DNA from: Atkinsonella hypoxylon
Lineage: Eukaryota > Ascomycota > Sordariomycetes > Hypocreales > Clavicipitaceae
NCBI GenBank assembly: GCA_000729835.1
Contig: JFHB01000084.1
Coordinates: 1 to 64,000 of the forward strand
Direction of reading: 5' to 3'
DNA length: 64,000 bases
The translations under genes were made by a program, and so were the position numbers. Each line of letters starts with the position of its first letter. The stretch's first letter is position 1. The notes under the pieces are model-generated. The model ran no database searches and was not told where the DNA came from. It saw only the letters and a list, made by a program, of their open reading frames with translations. Positions 48,101-60,400 of the stretch are shown piece after piece.

Positions 48101-50478
48101 ATACCTTTAGTAATAGAAGCAGTCTTCTTTAGTAAAGGGAGTCCTATATGCTCTAATCTAACGTGCTAAGTAGCAGCTAATTCTAGGAGCTTCTTATAGG
48201 AAGAAGAAGCTATAGGGTTACTAGAATTATCATTAGAGCTAGCTTCCTGTTGCTCCCTATCTTGCTAGATCTCTTAAGAACTACAGGCCTCGTTTAAGGG
48301 ATCTAGACAGCCACTTCCTCTAATATCTAGCAACTTAGGATTTAGACCTTCTAAATCCCCGTTATTAGAAGGAATCTAACTAGGAGCCCGTTTAGGAAAC
48401 AGGGCTAATAGCTCTATAGCATCGTTATTGGTATTATCTTCTTCTTTAAAATTAGATAATTCCTCAATTTAGCTATATTCCTTAGGATTAAAACTAGGCT
48501 GTTAAGGGATTTAAACCTCTATAGGATAACTAGCATTATAACTGCTATTATAACTATTGCTAGTAAATCCTATATAAGAGAGATTTGCGTGGTTTTTACA
48601 CACTCTAGGGGTCTCTTGCCCCTTAAGCTATAAGAAGAAACTATGCTTTTTGGGATTTAGAAGCCTACAGCAGCTTCTATTAGCTAGAAATAGCTGATTT
48701 CTAAGGAGAGTGCCCCCTATTAAATAGTGCTTTAGACTACTAATTAGGTTAGTATCTAAACCTAGGCAATATAGAGCATCCTTTAGAGCTAAAGGCCTGT
48801 ATTTAGCTGGATTTATACTAACTAGTACCTAGAATACAGCAGTTCCCTGTCCTTTAGGATAAATAGGACCTCCTCTAGTAGCAATAGGCGCGGTTTTACC
48901 CTTTTTTATAGGCTTAAAAGTCCTAAAAAATGCCTTATTGTTAACTATATAACAGGTAGAACCTGTATTGTATAGTAAGGAGTTTTTAATTATTCTATTG
49001 GAATAGTTAAAAGAAGGGGTATTATTACTAGTAGTACTAGTATCACTAGTAGTGGATTCTGTATCTAAATCGTAAGAATTATCACTACTAGAACTGCTAG
49101 AATTATTAGATTCTATAGTATCCTAGTTGCTAGTAGATAGGTTATAACAACCTATAGCAAAAGCAGCTTCTCTATCCTTATTCCTAGAGTTTTTGTTACT
49201 TCTTCTTCGGCCCTTCTACTTCTTCTTATTCTTAGAGGCTTTATCTATATCTTTAGAGGCATTAGAATCATTAGAATTAGAATCGTTAGAATTCTTCTTC
49301 TAATTGGGAGGATTCTTTCCTTAATTAGCCTTATTATTATTAGAACTATTAGAAGCCTTATAACTAAGAGCTTTAGATATAGAGGAGCTTTTATCTCTTT
49401 ATTCTTCTAATAAATTAGCTATAAGGATCTGTAAATTCAGTATTTTTACAGATAAACCTTATGCTCTAGCAGCTCTAATAGAATATTGCTGCCTTTTAGC
49501 CCAGCTAGGGAAGGTCTTCTTTAAAGCATTAATATAATAATTTACCTAGTCGATAGAATTAATAGCTACACCACAGAGCTGTAATCTAGCTAGTAAATTA
49601 TTAAATTCAGCATTAAAGGCCTCTAAAGATCCCTTATAGTTCGAAAACGATAAGTTGTAATAACTAGCATATAGCGTACTACGTTGTATTTTAGCACTCT
49701 GCAAATATTGCCTAACTAGAACGTTATAGGCATCTACAGGGGACTTATGCCAGCTTATAGCAGCTTAAGGTCTAGATTAGCAACTATCTCTTATAATTAT
49801 AAGGATAATAGCTTATTCTAAATCTACTAAAGTACTAGCTATACTAGGATTATCAATAAATTAAGGGAATCCTAGTGCCCTAAATTGAATAGTTAAAGCT
49901 TACTTCTACTGTTTAAAATTTTTAGGGCCTTTTAGCTTAGCAGCCTCTAGAATAGAGTGGACCTTCTTATTTAACTCTTTTATAGTGCCTTTATTAAAAG
50001 CAGGCAGAAAAGTAGCACTATTAGAGAAACTATTAGGTTTAGGGACTTTAAAAGAGACTTTAGAAGTCTTAGAAGTAACAGGATCTACTACCTTAGAGGG
50101 AGATTCTATGGAGAGATTACCTATAGATGTAATTATAGTATCTAATTTACTTAGTAAATCAGCTATATTACCTTTATTTTAGCTTTATTTTGCTTTACTA
50201 TGCCTAATAAATCTATTTAGGGTCTCTTATTGCTTATCTATTTAAGCTTTTAGATTAGCTTACACATTATAGACTTGCACTACTCTTTTAGAAGCTAATC
50301 TAGCTTCCTTTAGAGCCTTCTTAGCTGTATAATCTTCTTTATTAGAAGAGAAATCTACTAGCTAAGGGGGGGACCTTACTAGACCAGGAAAGCTAGTAGC
50401 AGCTGTAGCTAGTGTACTAGAACTACTACCCCGTTTAGGGCTTATGCTCTTTCCCTTACCTGTTCCTTTTAGTGCTAT
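45174..50478 (-). pseudogene. Copia-3 gag-pol remnant
   Basis: Minus-strand frame from an ATA (mutated ATG) at 50478 to a stop at 45174-45176. Same domain order as Copia-1. RT active site 46246-46257 reads YVDN. A 114-codon stretch at 45595-45939 remains open and covers the RT/RNase H junction (LTRADIAFSVQWLSTF, HLNASKHLLRYLSGTRSF). Its insert of a Ser/Lys-rich run is slightly longer than in the other copies. Length is not a multiple of three, so indels exist besides RIP stops. Confidence 0.87.
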
Positions 50479-51405
50479 TTTAAGGGTTTTAATAGCTAAT
50501 TTAACGCTCTTTATAGCTAATTATAGCTTAAATTACAGTGGAAAAGGTAGTAAATAACAGTAATAACCTCTACTAGATATTAATAGATTGCTCTATTATA
50601 GGCCTAGAAGTGCCCTATATCTTCAGAAATTATACTGAGATTTTTCTCCAATTTCTTTTGTAATAGGTATAACAGGCTCTAAAGGCTGCGTTGTATCGCG
50701 ATCTATATACACATACAATTTGTATAGCAGACCAGATTGACAAGCGGTCGCGAGGGGCATAAAACACAGGTCCTAGCTATTTTTAGCCAAAAAATTCAGG
50801 AGATTCTTCTCTAATTAGGTTCCAATAAATTAGTGGAGACCTAGGCATAGCTAATTTAGGGATATCCAGCTAATTCCCACTTCAAAATCCTAACCAGTGG
50901 GATTACTATATAAATTAATTCTGCAACCGAAAACACAGGAATATCTGCAACAAGAGCTGTTAAGCGTGCACTATAAATTGTAGTATAGCTACTAATAGAG
51001 GTGCATAGGGTGCACAATATAACAACAACGAGCGATGCAGTGCAGCGTTGAGCTTATTTCTTAATAGAAATAATTGATTAGGCAGTGCCTAATAAAACGA
51101 TTTACAGTGCAAATATAATGTATGTAGATGTGTATATTTTAATGTTGTGCAACAATAGAACCTAGCTATTAAGAATAGCTTCAAAAGTGTGTATGCACAG
51201 GGTGTATAGAGTGCAGGAGGCATAGGGTAGGCAGAATAAAAACACCAGTATAGTGGCTAGCGATGTATGTGCAGCAGGTATTAATAGCTTCCAGTAAGCT
51301 ACTAATAGCAGCAATAGCTGCTAGCGTAGGTCTTAATATAGCTTCTAGTGGGTAATACAGTACACAATAGTAGATTTCAGCGGGCTAACAGCTTGCAGAT
51401 AGGTC

Positions 51406-51421
51406 TTCCGGGCTTATAACC
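51406..51421 (-). other. Copia-3 primer-binding site
   Basis: Minus strand GGTTATAAGCCCGGAA directly after the 5' LTR, identical to Copia-1 and Copia-2. Confidence 0.65.
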
Positions 51422-52118
51422 TATTGAAAATAATAGGGATTATAGGACTAGATAGAAGAGGGTAGTGGTCTCTTATATTCAGTACCTATAATTGCTCCTA
51501 GCAATTATCACGTAGTGGAAGCAGCAGCAGCCTAAATCAAGCTGTAGTGTATAGTATAGATCACGTAAAGGCAGTAGATAACTATAATAATAGTGGTATC
51601 TTATATTAAGAGCGCTGTAACGAATAAGTTAGTAAGGGTAGGATCTTAAATCTTTCTAGTCCCTTATAGACCCTCTAACTATATCGGCAGGCCGTAGTCG
51701 CTAGAAGGGGCTTATAGGCTACTTTATAATTTCCGCAAAAAGATTTACTATATAAAAACAAAAAAATCGACTCACGGCTATACAAACGAGACGCCTACGT
51801 ACACAATTTAACAAATTCCACTAATAATAAGCAACCCTTATAAGCAACCCTATCCAACAATTATACCATTAAATAGCCCTAATTCTTAGCTTTTAAATGG
51901 TATACTTCTTGAATTTCTACTATTGCTAGTTGTAGAGAAAATCGCAGTTAAAGTTGACTATAGGTTAGGCAACTTTGCCTTAGTTAAATCTAGATGTTTG
52001 CATCTAGTAACAACGATATCTCTACCAAAAATCAACGTAACAAGACCTAATGAGGGTCACGTGATAGAGCAACTAGTAGGCATAAAAATAGGCTATACAG
52101 GGTAGCTTATTTTTAACA
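51422..52118 (-). repeat. Copia-3 5' LTR
   Basis: 697 bp with the same ends as the 3' LTR. It is followed by target duplication ATTAC. Compared with the 3' LTR it keeps CACGTGA, where the 3' copy has CACGTAA. Confidence 0.9.
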
Positions 52119-52123
52119 ATTAC

Positions 52124-55100
52124 TGTTCCTTATCCCTATGCTCTTTAACTAACTGTTGTTCTGTAATATACAGATAGATAGTAGGTGCAACTGCTTTGCT
52201 GTAATAAGTAAGAGTTTAGCGTAACGCCTTAGCCTAAAGTAGGTTCTATTGCTGTATAAGAGAACAGTACAGACAGCAGTAGAGGTTAAACAGCAGTTCT
52301 ATAATAGCTACTAAAGGAGCGCCTTAATTGCTTCTTTAGTTTGCTTATAGGCAGATATTAACGGCTAGGTCTTCCTAGTAGTAGCCTATATAGTCCTAAG
52401 CTTAACCTAAGATTATATCTTTAGGAGCCTATAGTTAGCCTATAATAGAATTATCCTTAACGCTGCTAGCTAGAGCTTATTAGTAGGTAAGGCTAAGGGC
52501 CTTATAATTTAAGTAGTAGGAGCTTAGGACGTTAAGGACCTAATAAGACTAGTGTTAGCAGTAGTTTACAGCGCCCTAATAAAATAGAGCAGGAGCTAAG
52601 AGGTTGCTATACGTTTTATTGCTATAAGCCTTTAGGAAATTACCTCTATATTATTATTGTAAATATCTCTAGAAGGCCTTAATCTGCTAATGCTACTACC
52701 TAAATTAAAGAACTTTTATAATCTTTTTAAAGAAAAGAAGGCCTAGAGCCTTCTGCTGTATAAAGAGAAGCTAGATTACTATATTAGGCTAAAACAGCAG
52801 CTAAATAGCTCCTTACTGTTACTACTGTAGGCTCTACTGTATAATATACTGTAGAACTATTTATTAGAAATTAAAAGGTAGGTAATAGACTTAATAGATA
52901 AAGGATAGATCTAAGCTAGTTCCTTTTTAGCAGTAGTATCTATCCTTTTAGCTAAAAAGCTAAGTAGAGAATAGTAATTCTATATTAATTATTAAGCCCT
53001 TAATAAGATTATAGAATAGAACTATTACTTACTCCCCTTAATAAAGAAGACGCTTAAGTTGTTATTAAAGGTACACTAGTTTATTAAGCTAGATATATAG
53101 TTAGCTTTCTATAGAATCTAGATAGTAAACAGTAAGAAGCACCTTATAGTGTTCTATACCTAGTTTAGCCTCTTTAAATAGCTAATTTACCCCTTTAGGT
53201 TAGTAGAGACTCTAGCTACATTCTAATAATATATTAATAGCGCACTAGAAGAGGCCCTTAGAGATTATATAACTGCTTATCTAAATAACGTCCTTATTTA
53301 CACTAGAGGTTCTAGGAAAAACTATATATATAAGGTATAGAGGATTCTAGAAAAGTTATAGTTAGTAGAGCTACACTTAGATCTTAAGAAATACTACTTT
53401 ACTACAACTAAAGTTAAATACCTTAGCTTTATAGTTATAGTAAAAAGGGAGATATACCTAGATTTAAAGAAGATTATAGCTATCTAGAAGTAGTAAGCTC
53501 TTACTAGGTTGTAAGGGGTATAAAGCTTCCTTAGATTTATAAACTTTTACTATAACTTTATATTAAATTTCTTAGATATTATAGAGCCTTTAGTTAACTT
53601 AATAAAGAAAGGAGTTTTATTCTAGTAGATAAAGGAATATAAAAGGTTATTTATAAGGCTTAAGGAGGCCTTTATCTTATACCTAGTCTTAGCCTAGTAG
53701 AACCCTAAGAAGAATATAGTAGTAGAGGCTAATTGCTTAGAAGAGGCCCTTAGTAGCTATTTATTCTAATATAATAAAGCTAGTATACTGCAGCCTATAG
53801 TATACTATTTAGCTAGGTTATCTCTAGCTTAATGTAACTATACTATTTATAATAAAGAACTCTTAGTAATAATATTTTACCTTAAAGCCTAAGCAGTAGA
53901 GTTATAGAGAGTAGTATATCTCTTTATAATCCTTATAGACTATAAGAATCTAGAATACTTTACGTTTCTATAAGAGATCTTTAAGCGTTAAGCTAGGTAG
54001 ATAGAGCTTCTCTCTCTCTTTAACTACTACCTATAATACTACTTAGGGCTATAAGTAGAGCAACTAAATATATTGTTATAATAAGAGTAAAATTAAGATA
54101 GAGTAATACTGTAGATAGGCTAAGTCCTTTAGCCTCTCTCTATTAGCTACCTTAATACTCTCTATAGAGATAAGGAGGAGAAAGAGGTTATAGAGAATAT
54201 TAGAGTAGAAATAGCTAGTAAAGTAATACTAAGAAGTTAACTAGCTATAGCTCTATAGGTGCTAGCTAGAATAATGCTGTTTCTAAATAAATACTTATAG
54301 AGCCTATAGAACTAAGGAGTGTAAGAAGACCTAGTATACCTAATAAGGTTAAATATAGTCTAGAAGGGGAAGAGAAGGTTTCTATTAGAGGTAAAGACAT
54401 AAGAATAGATTATAAACTATACCCTTAATGTATAAGGGGCGCTAGTTTACTAGAGCTGCCTTTAGGTCCTTAAGTATAAGCTATTAACTACTATACTAAT
54501 ATATAGAATATATAAGTTGCTAATATTAAGCTACTTAAGATAAAATACTACGTTTTAGGCATTAATATATAACTATTACTAGAATAGGCTGTTCTAAGAT
54601 GTTGCTTAATACATTTAAAACTACTACTATTACAGCAGCTAAAAGAGTAAGAGGTTGCAGTAAGGCCTTTTACAACCTATTTTAGCGCTAAATAGGTATT
54701 AGTTATAGATCTCTATAGATTTTATAATAGATTTACTAGCACTAAACTAAGCTATACTCTTTTACCTAATAGTTATTACTAATTAACTTTTAAAGTATAT
54801 ATAGTTAAAGGCAATAACCTCTATAGAGGTAAAGGAATATATTTAGCAGTTTAAGAATTATTAATAGTAGTTTTATAGATTTCTAAAATAAATTATATCT
54901 AACTATAGTTTAAATTAATTAAGTACCTTTTAAACTACTCTTTATTACTTTATTAGAATTAAATAATTACTATTTATATTCTATTATCTATAAATAAATA
55001 GTAAAATAGAGAGAGTTAATTAAGAAGTATAAGTAATTCTATAGATTATAGTTACCTTTTTGTAGTTTAACTAGCCTAAATATCTCTCTATATATTAGCT

Positions 55101-55870
55101 AGCTATTAACAACAGAAATTCCTTAGTAACTAGCATAAGTCTAAACTAGGTAATATATAGGTATAATATAGACCTTATTTAAAAGCTTATAGATAAAAGA
55201 GAGTTTTAAGTCTTATATAAGAGGTAGGCTTTAGTGTTTCTTAAATAGCTATAGAAAGGTATAAATATTGCTTAAGCTATAATTAACTTTACTTAGTAAA
55301 GGTAGTAAGAGTAGTTAAATAGAAGCTATAGGCTAGTAGAATAGTATAAGGTAAAGAACTTAGTTTAGCTAACGCTCTATTATATTAAAATAAACTACTT
55401 AAGTTAAAAGCTTAATTAAGTTATAGTAAAGTATACTATTATAGATATACTAATACCTTTAACTATAAAGTTAAATATTCTACTAGAAATTTACCTAGTT
55501 TTCTGTATTAACCTTATTAAGTAAGTAGCAATAAACCTTTTACCTTTCTAGTAGCTAGTAGACTTAAGGCCTAGTCTTAAGCTAACTACAATAAATACTA
55601 ACTTATCCCTTAAGGAATATAAAGTAAAGGAAATTTTAACTACTAAAAACGCTTTAGGCTAAGGAAGACACTATTAAGTGCTTATTAAGTAGGTAGAATT
55701 TATTTAGTCTATATAGAAACTACTAAAAAACTTTCTTAATATAAAGGCACTAAATTAATTTAAGTTATAGTAAAAAGATACTTAATTTAATAATAAGCTT
55801 AGTAAAAGTATAGTAAAATTTTATATAGACTTTAATAATAACTTAGTTACCTTTAACTAAAAATAAAAGA
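52124..55870 (+). pseudogene. Gypsy-B pol remnant: protease, RT, RNase H, integrase, chromodomain
   Basis: + strand frame full of TAG/TAA. RT spans about 52900-53560 with recognisable blocks (LLAKKLS, FYINY, F-I-K-L-D-I, then YLNN at 53278-53289 in place of YLDD). RNase H is about 53700-54000. Integrase is about 54350-55100, with an I-S-I-D-F-I-I-D-L catalytic-aspartate block near 54705. The domain end before 55500 reads like the VHPVFH motif of Gypsy integrases. The chromodomain is 55615-55770 (EYKVKEIL, a GR-HY-VLIK-VEF block, then NFLN). Dead by many stops and by the RT changes. Confidence 0.8.
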
Positions 55871-55899
55871 AAATAAACTCCCCTTTATAAAGGCCTATA

Positions 55900-56569
55900 T
55901 AACTATAAAAAAAAATAAAATAAAATAAAATAAAAGAAATTTCTTAATAAGTAGTAAAGAGGCATTAGTGCTTATAGTGTAAAGATATAACTACCTAGAA
56001 GGCGCTCTATTGCTCTTTAAGCAGTTATAGAATAGAAGCTAGAGGAACTATATAGTGTCCCTAGAGTAACGTAAAAGCTAGAGCTAGAATAGTAGCACTA
56101 GCAGAAGGTGTAAAGGCTAAAGTAAGTAAAGATATAACTAGCGCTCTAGATTAAGGCTTTACTCTAGTAGGTATAAGTAAGGATATAATGTCTTAAATAG
56201 CTTAGCGCTTTAGGCATAAAAGTATAGTTTTAAGGGGAAGAAAGATAGAGAAGAAGAAGGCTAGAGAGGCAGTAGGCTAGGTTAAGGTTGTACGCTCTAG
56301 GAATATAGACAGCAATTAGCGCTATAAGCAGTTTAAGCTTTTAAGCTCTACCTAAAGGTAGGTATATTCCTAGCGTATTACCTTAAGGTTATTCTATAAG
56401 GGTAAGGGGACAATATATAGCAGCAGAGAAGCCTTATATAGCAGTAAGGGGGCAGCAGTAGTAGAGGTTAGCAGCATACAATAAGGTGTAAGTATAGGCA
56501 GGGGCAATAATAAGGGTATAGTAATAGCAGCAGTAGTAGTAGGCGTAAGAGAGAACAAGAAGTTATTAT
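55900..56569 (+). other. Unassigned degenerate sequence between Gypsy-B and Copia-4
   Basis: It begins with a (TAAAA)n run at about 55916-55935. From about 55960 one + frame, with stops taken as mutated Gln, gives a long Gln/Leu/Lys-rich coiled-coil-like sequence to the Copia-4 edge. Another frame is almost as open. It could be gag of a further element or the tail of Gypsy-B. I cannot name it. Confidence 0.35.
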
Positions 56570-57260
56570 TATTGAAAATAATAGGGATTACAGGACTAGA
56601 TAGAAGAGGGTAGTGGTCTCTTATATTTAGCACCTGTAATTGCTCCTAGCAATTATCACGTAGTGGAAGCAGCAGCGGCCTAAATCAAGCTGTAGTGTAT
56701 AGTATAGATCACGTAGAGGCAATAGATAACTGTAATAGTGGTATCTTTATATTAAGAGCGCTGTAACGAACAGTGAGAGTAGGATCTCGAATCTTTCCAG
56801 TCCCTTATAGACCTACTAACTATATCGGCGGGCTGTAGTCACTAGAAGGGGCTTGTAGGCTACTTTATAATTTCCGCAAAAAGATTTACTATATAAAAAC
56901 AAAAAAATCAACTTATAGCTATACAAACGAGACGCCTACGTGCACAATTTAACAAATTCCACTAATAACAAGCAACCCTTATAAGCAACTCTATCTAACA
57001 ATTATACTATTAAATAGCCCTAATTCTTAGCTTTTAAATAGTATACTTCTTGAATTTCTACTATTGCTAGTTGTGGAGAAAATCGCAGTTAAAGTTGACT
57101 ATAGGTTAGGCAACTTTGCCTTCGTTGATTCTAGATGTTTTGCATCTAGTAACAGCGATATCTCTACTAAAAATCAACGTAATAAGACCTAGTTAGGGTC
57201 ACGTGATAGAGCAACTAGTAGGCATAAAAATAGGCTATATAGGGTAGCTTATTTTTAACA
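56570..57260 (-). repeat. Copia-4 3' LTR
   Basis: 691 bp, TATTGAAAATA to TATTTTTAACA on the + strand, followed by CTCCCTCT. It keeps the CACGTGA box near 57200. Confidence 0.9.
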
Positions 57261-57465
57261 CTCCCTCTAGAAATGTGAGAAGTAACTAGTTCTATAAGCA
57301 ACTTAGCTCCTTTAAGGATATCTAAGTTAGAATCAACCAACGAAATACAGTACTAATAACAGGACCAAATAACATAACCAATAACATAACTAATTCCAGC
57401 AATTCCAGGGTAGTTATAGTTGAATATAACTAGTTGTTGTTGATTGTTTTTGTTGTTTTCGATTT

Positions 57466-60400
57466 TTAACTGTTTTTTGTTGCTTTTATAAGCTAGCTAG
57501 AAAGCTCTAGTAACTTAATGAATTGTTGATGCTTTTGAATAGTAAGAGGCTTAGTTAGGCTATCTGCTGGCATCTGATTCGTATCAATATAACTAACCTT
57601 AGCTATACCTTTACGAATCTTTTCCCTAATGTAGTTAAACTTCAAAAGGGTGTGCTTAGTTCTACTATGCAACGTTAGGTTGTAAGCAGTAACTATAGCG
57701 CCTTAATTATTACACCTAATAGGAATAGGAGGGGTTAAAGGCAGCTTTATCTCCTTAAAAAGGCCGTAGAGCCACTCTAATTCCCTTATAGCTTTAGATA
57801 ATGCATTAGATTCTGCTTCTAATGTAGAAAGAGCAATAGTACTAGCTTTCTTTAATTTCCAGCTAATAGGTCCACTAGCTAGCTTATATAGATAAGTATA
57901 GGTTGATTTAGAAGAGGTTTTATTACCAGCAAAATCGCTATCGCAATAACTAAGGAGGGTCTTAAGTACTTCTTTAGAGCTAGAAGCTTTAGAAGAAGAC
58001 CCTAGTGGTATAGAATGCTTATAAATAATAGTAAAGCTTCTAGTACCACTTAAGTACCTTAGGAGGTGCTTAGAGGCGTTTAGGTGCTCTATATAGGGCT
58101 TGGCTAGGAAGGTTGATAGCCACTAAACAGAAAAAGCAATATCAGCCCTAGTTAGCAACATTAGGTACATTATAGTGCCTATTATGCTCTAATAAAGCTT
58201 ATAATCGGATTTTAAGAGGAGTTTTGTAACTAGTTGCTTTAGAATTCCTAGCTATATAGGGATAGAAGCCAGCTTAGCATCTAGCATTTTAAATCTTTCT
58301 AGGGCTTCAAGGATGTATTAAGATTAGTGGATTTTAATAGACCTTTTAGACCTATTACGGGTGATTTGCACACCTAGAAAGAATTCTACTAGTCCTCTAT
58401 CTTCTATTGGATAAGCTTAATTTAGTAGCTTTTTAAGCTTATTAATATATTGTAAATTAGGCCTAATTAGAAGACAGTTATCTACGTAAGTAGCAATATA
58501 TGTAGATATAGCTGGGTTATAAAAGACTGCTGGGTTTAATATAAGAGGTTTAAATCTATGCTTTTAAAGTAATTCTGTTAGAATTTACTGCTATTCTCTA
58601 GGACTTTGCTTTAAACTATAGAGGGATTTTTCTAGCTTAATTACTTAGTCTTTAGAAGGCCTGTAATTACAGCTTTTTAGTAGCTTAGCTACTAATAGCG
58701 ATGCTTGCTCTGCAAATTCAACGAATCCATCTAGGATTTCCATATAAATAGCCTCTTTTAGCTTGCTATTTAAAAACGCTTCTATAAAATCGATTTACTC
58801 GACTTCCTAGTTATTAAAAGCTGCAAGAGCTAATAATATACGCTAGCTAGAAGGAATACTAATTGCAGCAAAGGTCTTTAGGTAATCTTAACCTTCTATT
58901 TGCATAAATCCCTTAGCAACAAGGCGGGCCTTATATTTTATAGGATTATTTTCTTTATCCTTTTTTAGCCTATAAACAAGCCTATTCTTTAGAACTCTTC
59001 AGCCCTTAGGTACTTAGTCTTTCCCTATAAATTTAAAGGTTCCAGCAGCTAATAGCTGCTTAAATTCGCTATAGGTAGCTTCTATTTAATGCTGCTTAGC
59101 AGAGCTTTTTAGGGCTTGCTTCTACGTATTAGGAAGTTCATCCTTGCTATTAGAAGTAATAGCTGCTTTAGTCCTTGCCTTAAAGCATAGATCCTTGATT
59201 AAGGAAAATATGTCTCTATCTAAATCTATAGCATTAGCATCAATCGATTCAGCTTCAGCTTCTATAGGTTCTATATTAGCCTAAGGGGCTTCTATAGATA
59301 TAGGGGCTTTAGGGGCCTCTACAGCTTCTATAGAGTTACTTAGTAGAAGAGCTTAATCTACAGGTTCTAGTGGATAATTCGGCACATCTAGATAACTAGG
59401 ATAAGGATACTTAGGAGTATAATTATCCACTAATTGCTGGTTATCGATTTCTCCCTCTAAAGGATTATCCACTATAGAACTAATAGGAACCTTAGGGATG
59501 CCCTATAAAATAGAACCTATTCCTTCTATAATTTTAACAAAGCTAGTCTTTATAACAGCTCGTTTAGAGGGGATGTATATTAGATATACATTAGAACCTA
59601 GTGTAGCTAAAAGTCTACTAGGAATAGTTCTTTTAGCTAGCTTCTGCAACCTAGATCGTTATTCTAAAGGAATTAGAACTTCACAATAGAAGCCTATAGC
59701 CCTTATTTTAGTAAAATCAGGCTTATAGGTCTTAGAAGGCTCTAAATCAGCTAGATATAGCTGTTTAGAACTTAGTGGTTTAGTACTATTTGCAGTAGTA
59801 TTAACTAAATCTACTATAGCAGAAAGGATGTAAGACTATAGATACAGAGGTAATTGTAACTACTGTAGGGTAGCACGCAAACGGTTTAGAAGTACCCTTA
59901 TAGCTCTCTCTATTAGCCTATTCTATTCGTAAATATAGGGGCAAGAGGTGCTAAAGCAAATACCCTTAGAAGATAGCTAAGCTTACAACCTAGTATTAAT
60001 TTCTGTACTACTATTAAAATAAAGGTGTTTAGGGTAGCAGTTATACTAGTTCTTTAATTCCTTAAAGAAGCCTTTAATACAGCTATAGAGAGTAAAACCC
60101 TCTTTATTAGCTAGATTAAAAGACCACTTATACCGTGATTTTCTATTAATTAGAAAAAGAACTAGAGGCCTCTTATTGTGCAGTATAGGCTCTATTTTAA
60201 CAGTATCTCTCTCTATAATATCTAAACATCTAGGGGGGTTAGGAATAGTATACTTGCTAGGTCTTCTAACAGCTTTAGCTTAGTTGCAAGCTAGGCAGTT
60301 AAAATCCTTTTCCTTAATTTTTATAAAATTAGGAATACCTTTAGTAATAGAAGCAGTCTTCTTTAGTAAAGGGAGTCCTATATGCTCTAATCTAACGTGC

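Larger units (their letters stand above)
44272..52118 (-). mobile_element. Copia-3: full-length Copia element in Gypsy-B
   Basis: 7,847 bp minus-strand element with LTRs 44272-44968 (3') and 51422-52118 (5'), 697 bp each. Target duplication ATTAC is at 44267-44271 and 52119-52123. It is the same family as Copia-1, -2 and -4, with the polypurine tract complement beside the 3' LTR and the primer site beside the 5' LTR. It is RIP-mutated, but less so than the host Gypsy-B. Confidence 0.94.
42674..55900 (+). mobile_element. Gypsy-B: chromodomain Gypsy element interrupted by Copia-3
   Basis: + strand element starting TGTTATAGACTCGAG at 42674, the same family as Gypsy-A. Leader/5' LTR-like sequence is about 42674-43035. 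Gag runs to about 44271 with a zinc knuckle. After Copia-3 (44272-52118) pol continues at 52124 through RT, RNase H, integrase and a C-terminal chromodomain (about 55615-55770). The matching region of Gypsy-A supplies the empty site for Copia-3 near 13290. No 3' LTR was found before 56569. It may be lost, or lie beyond Copia-4 outside the window. Confidence 0.8.
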
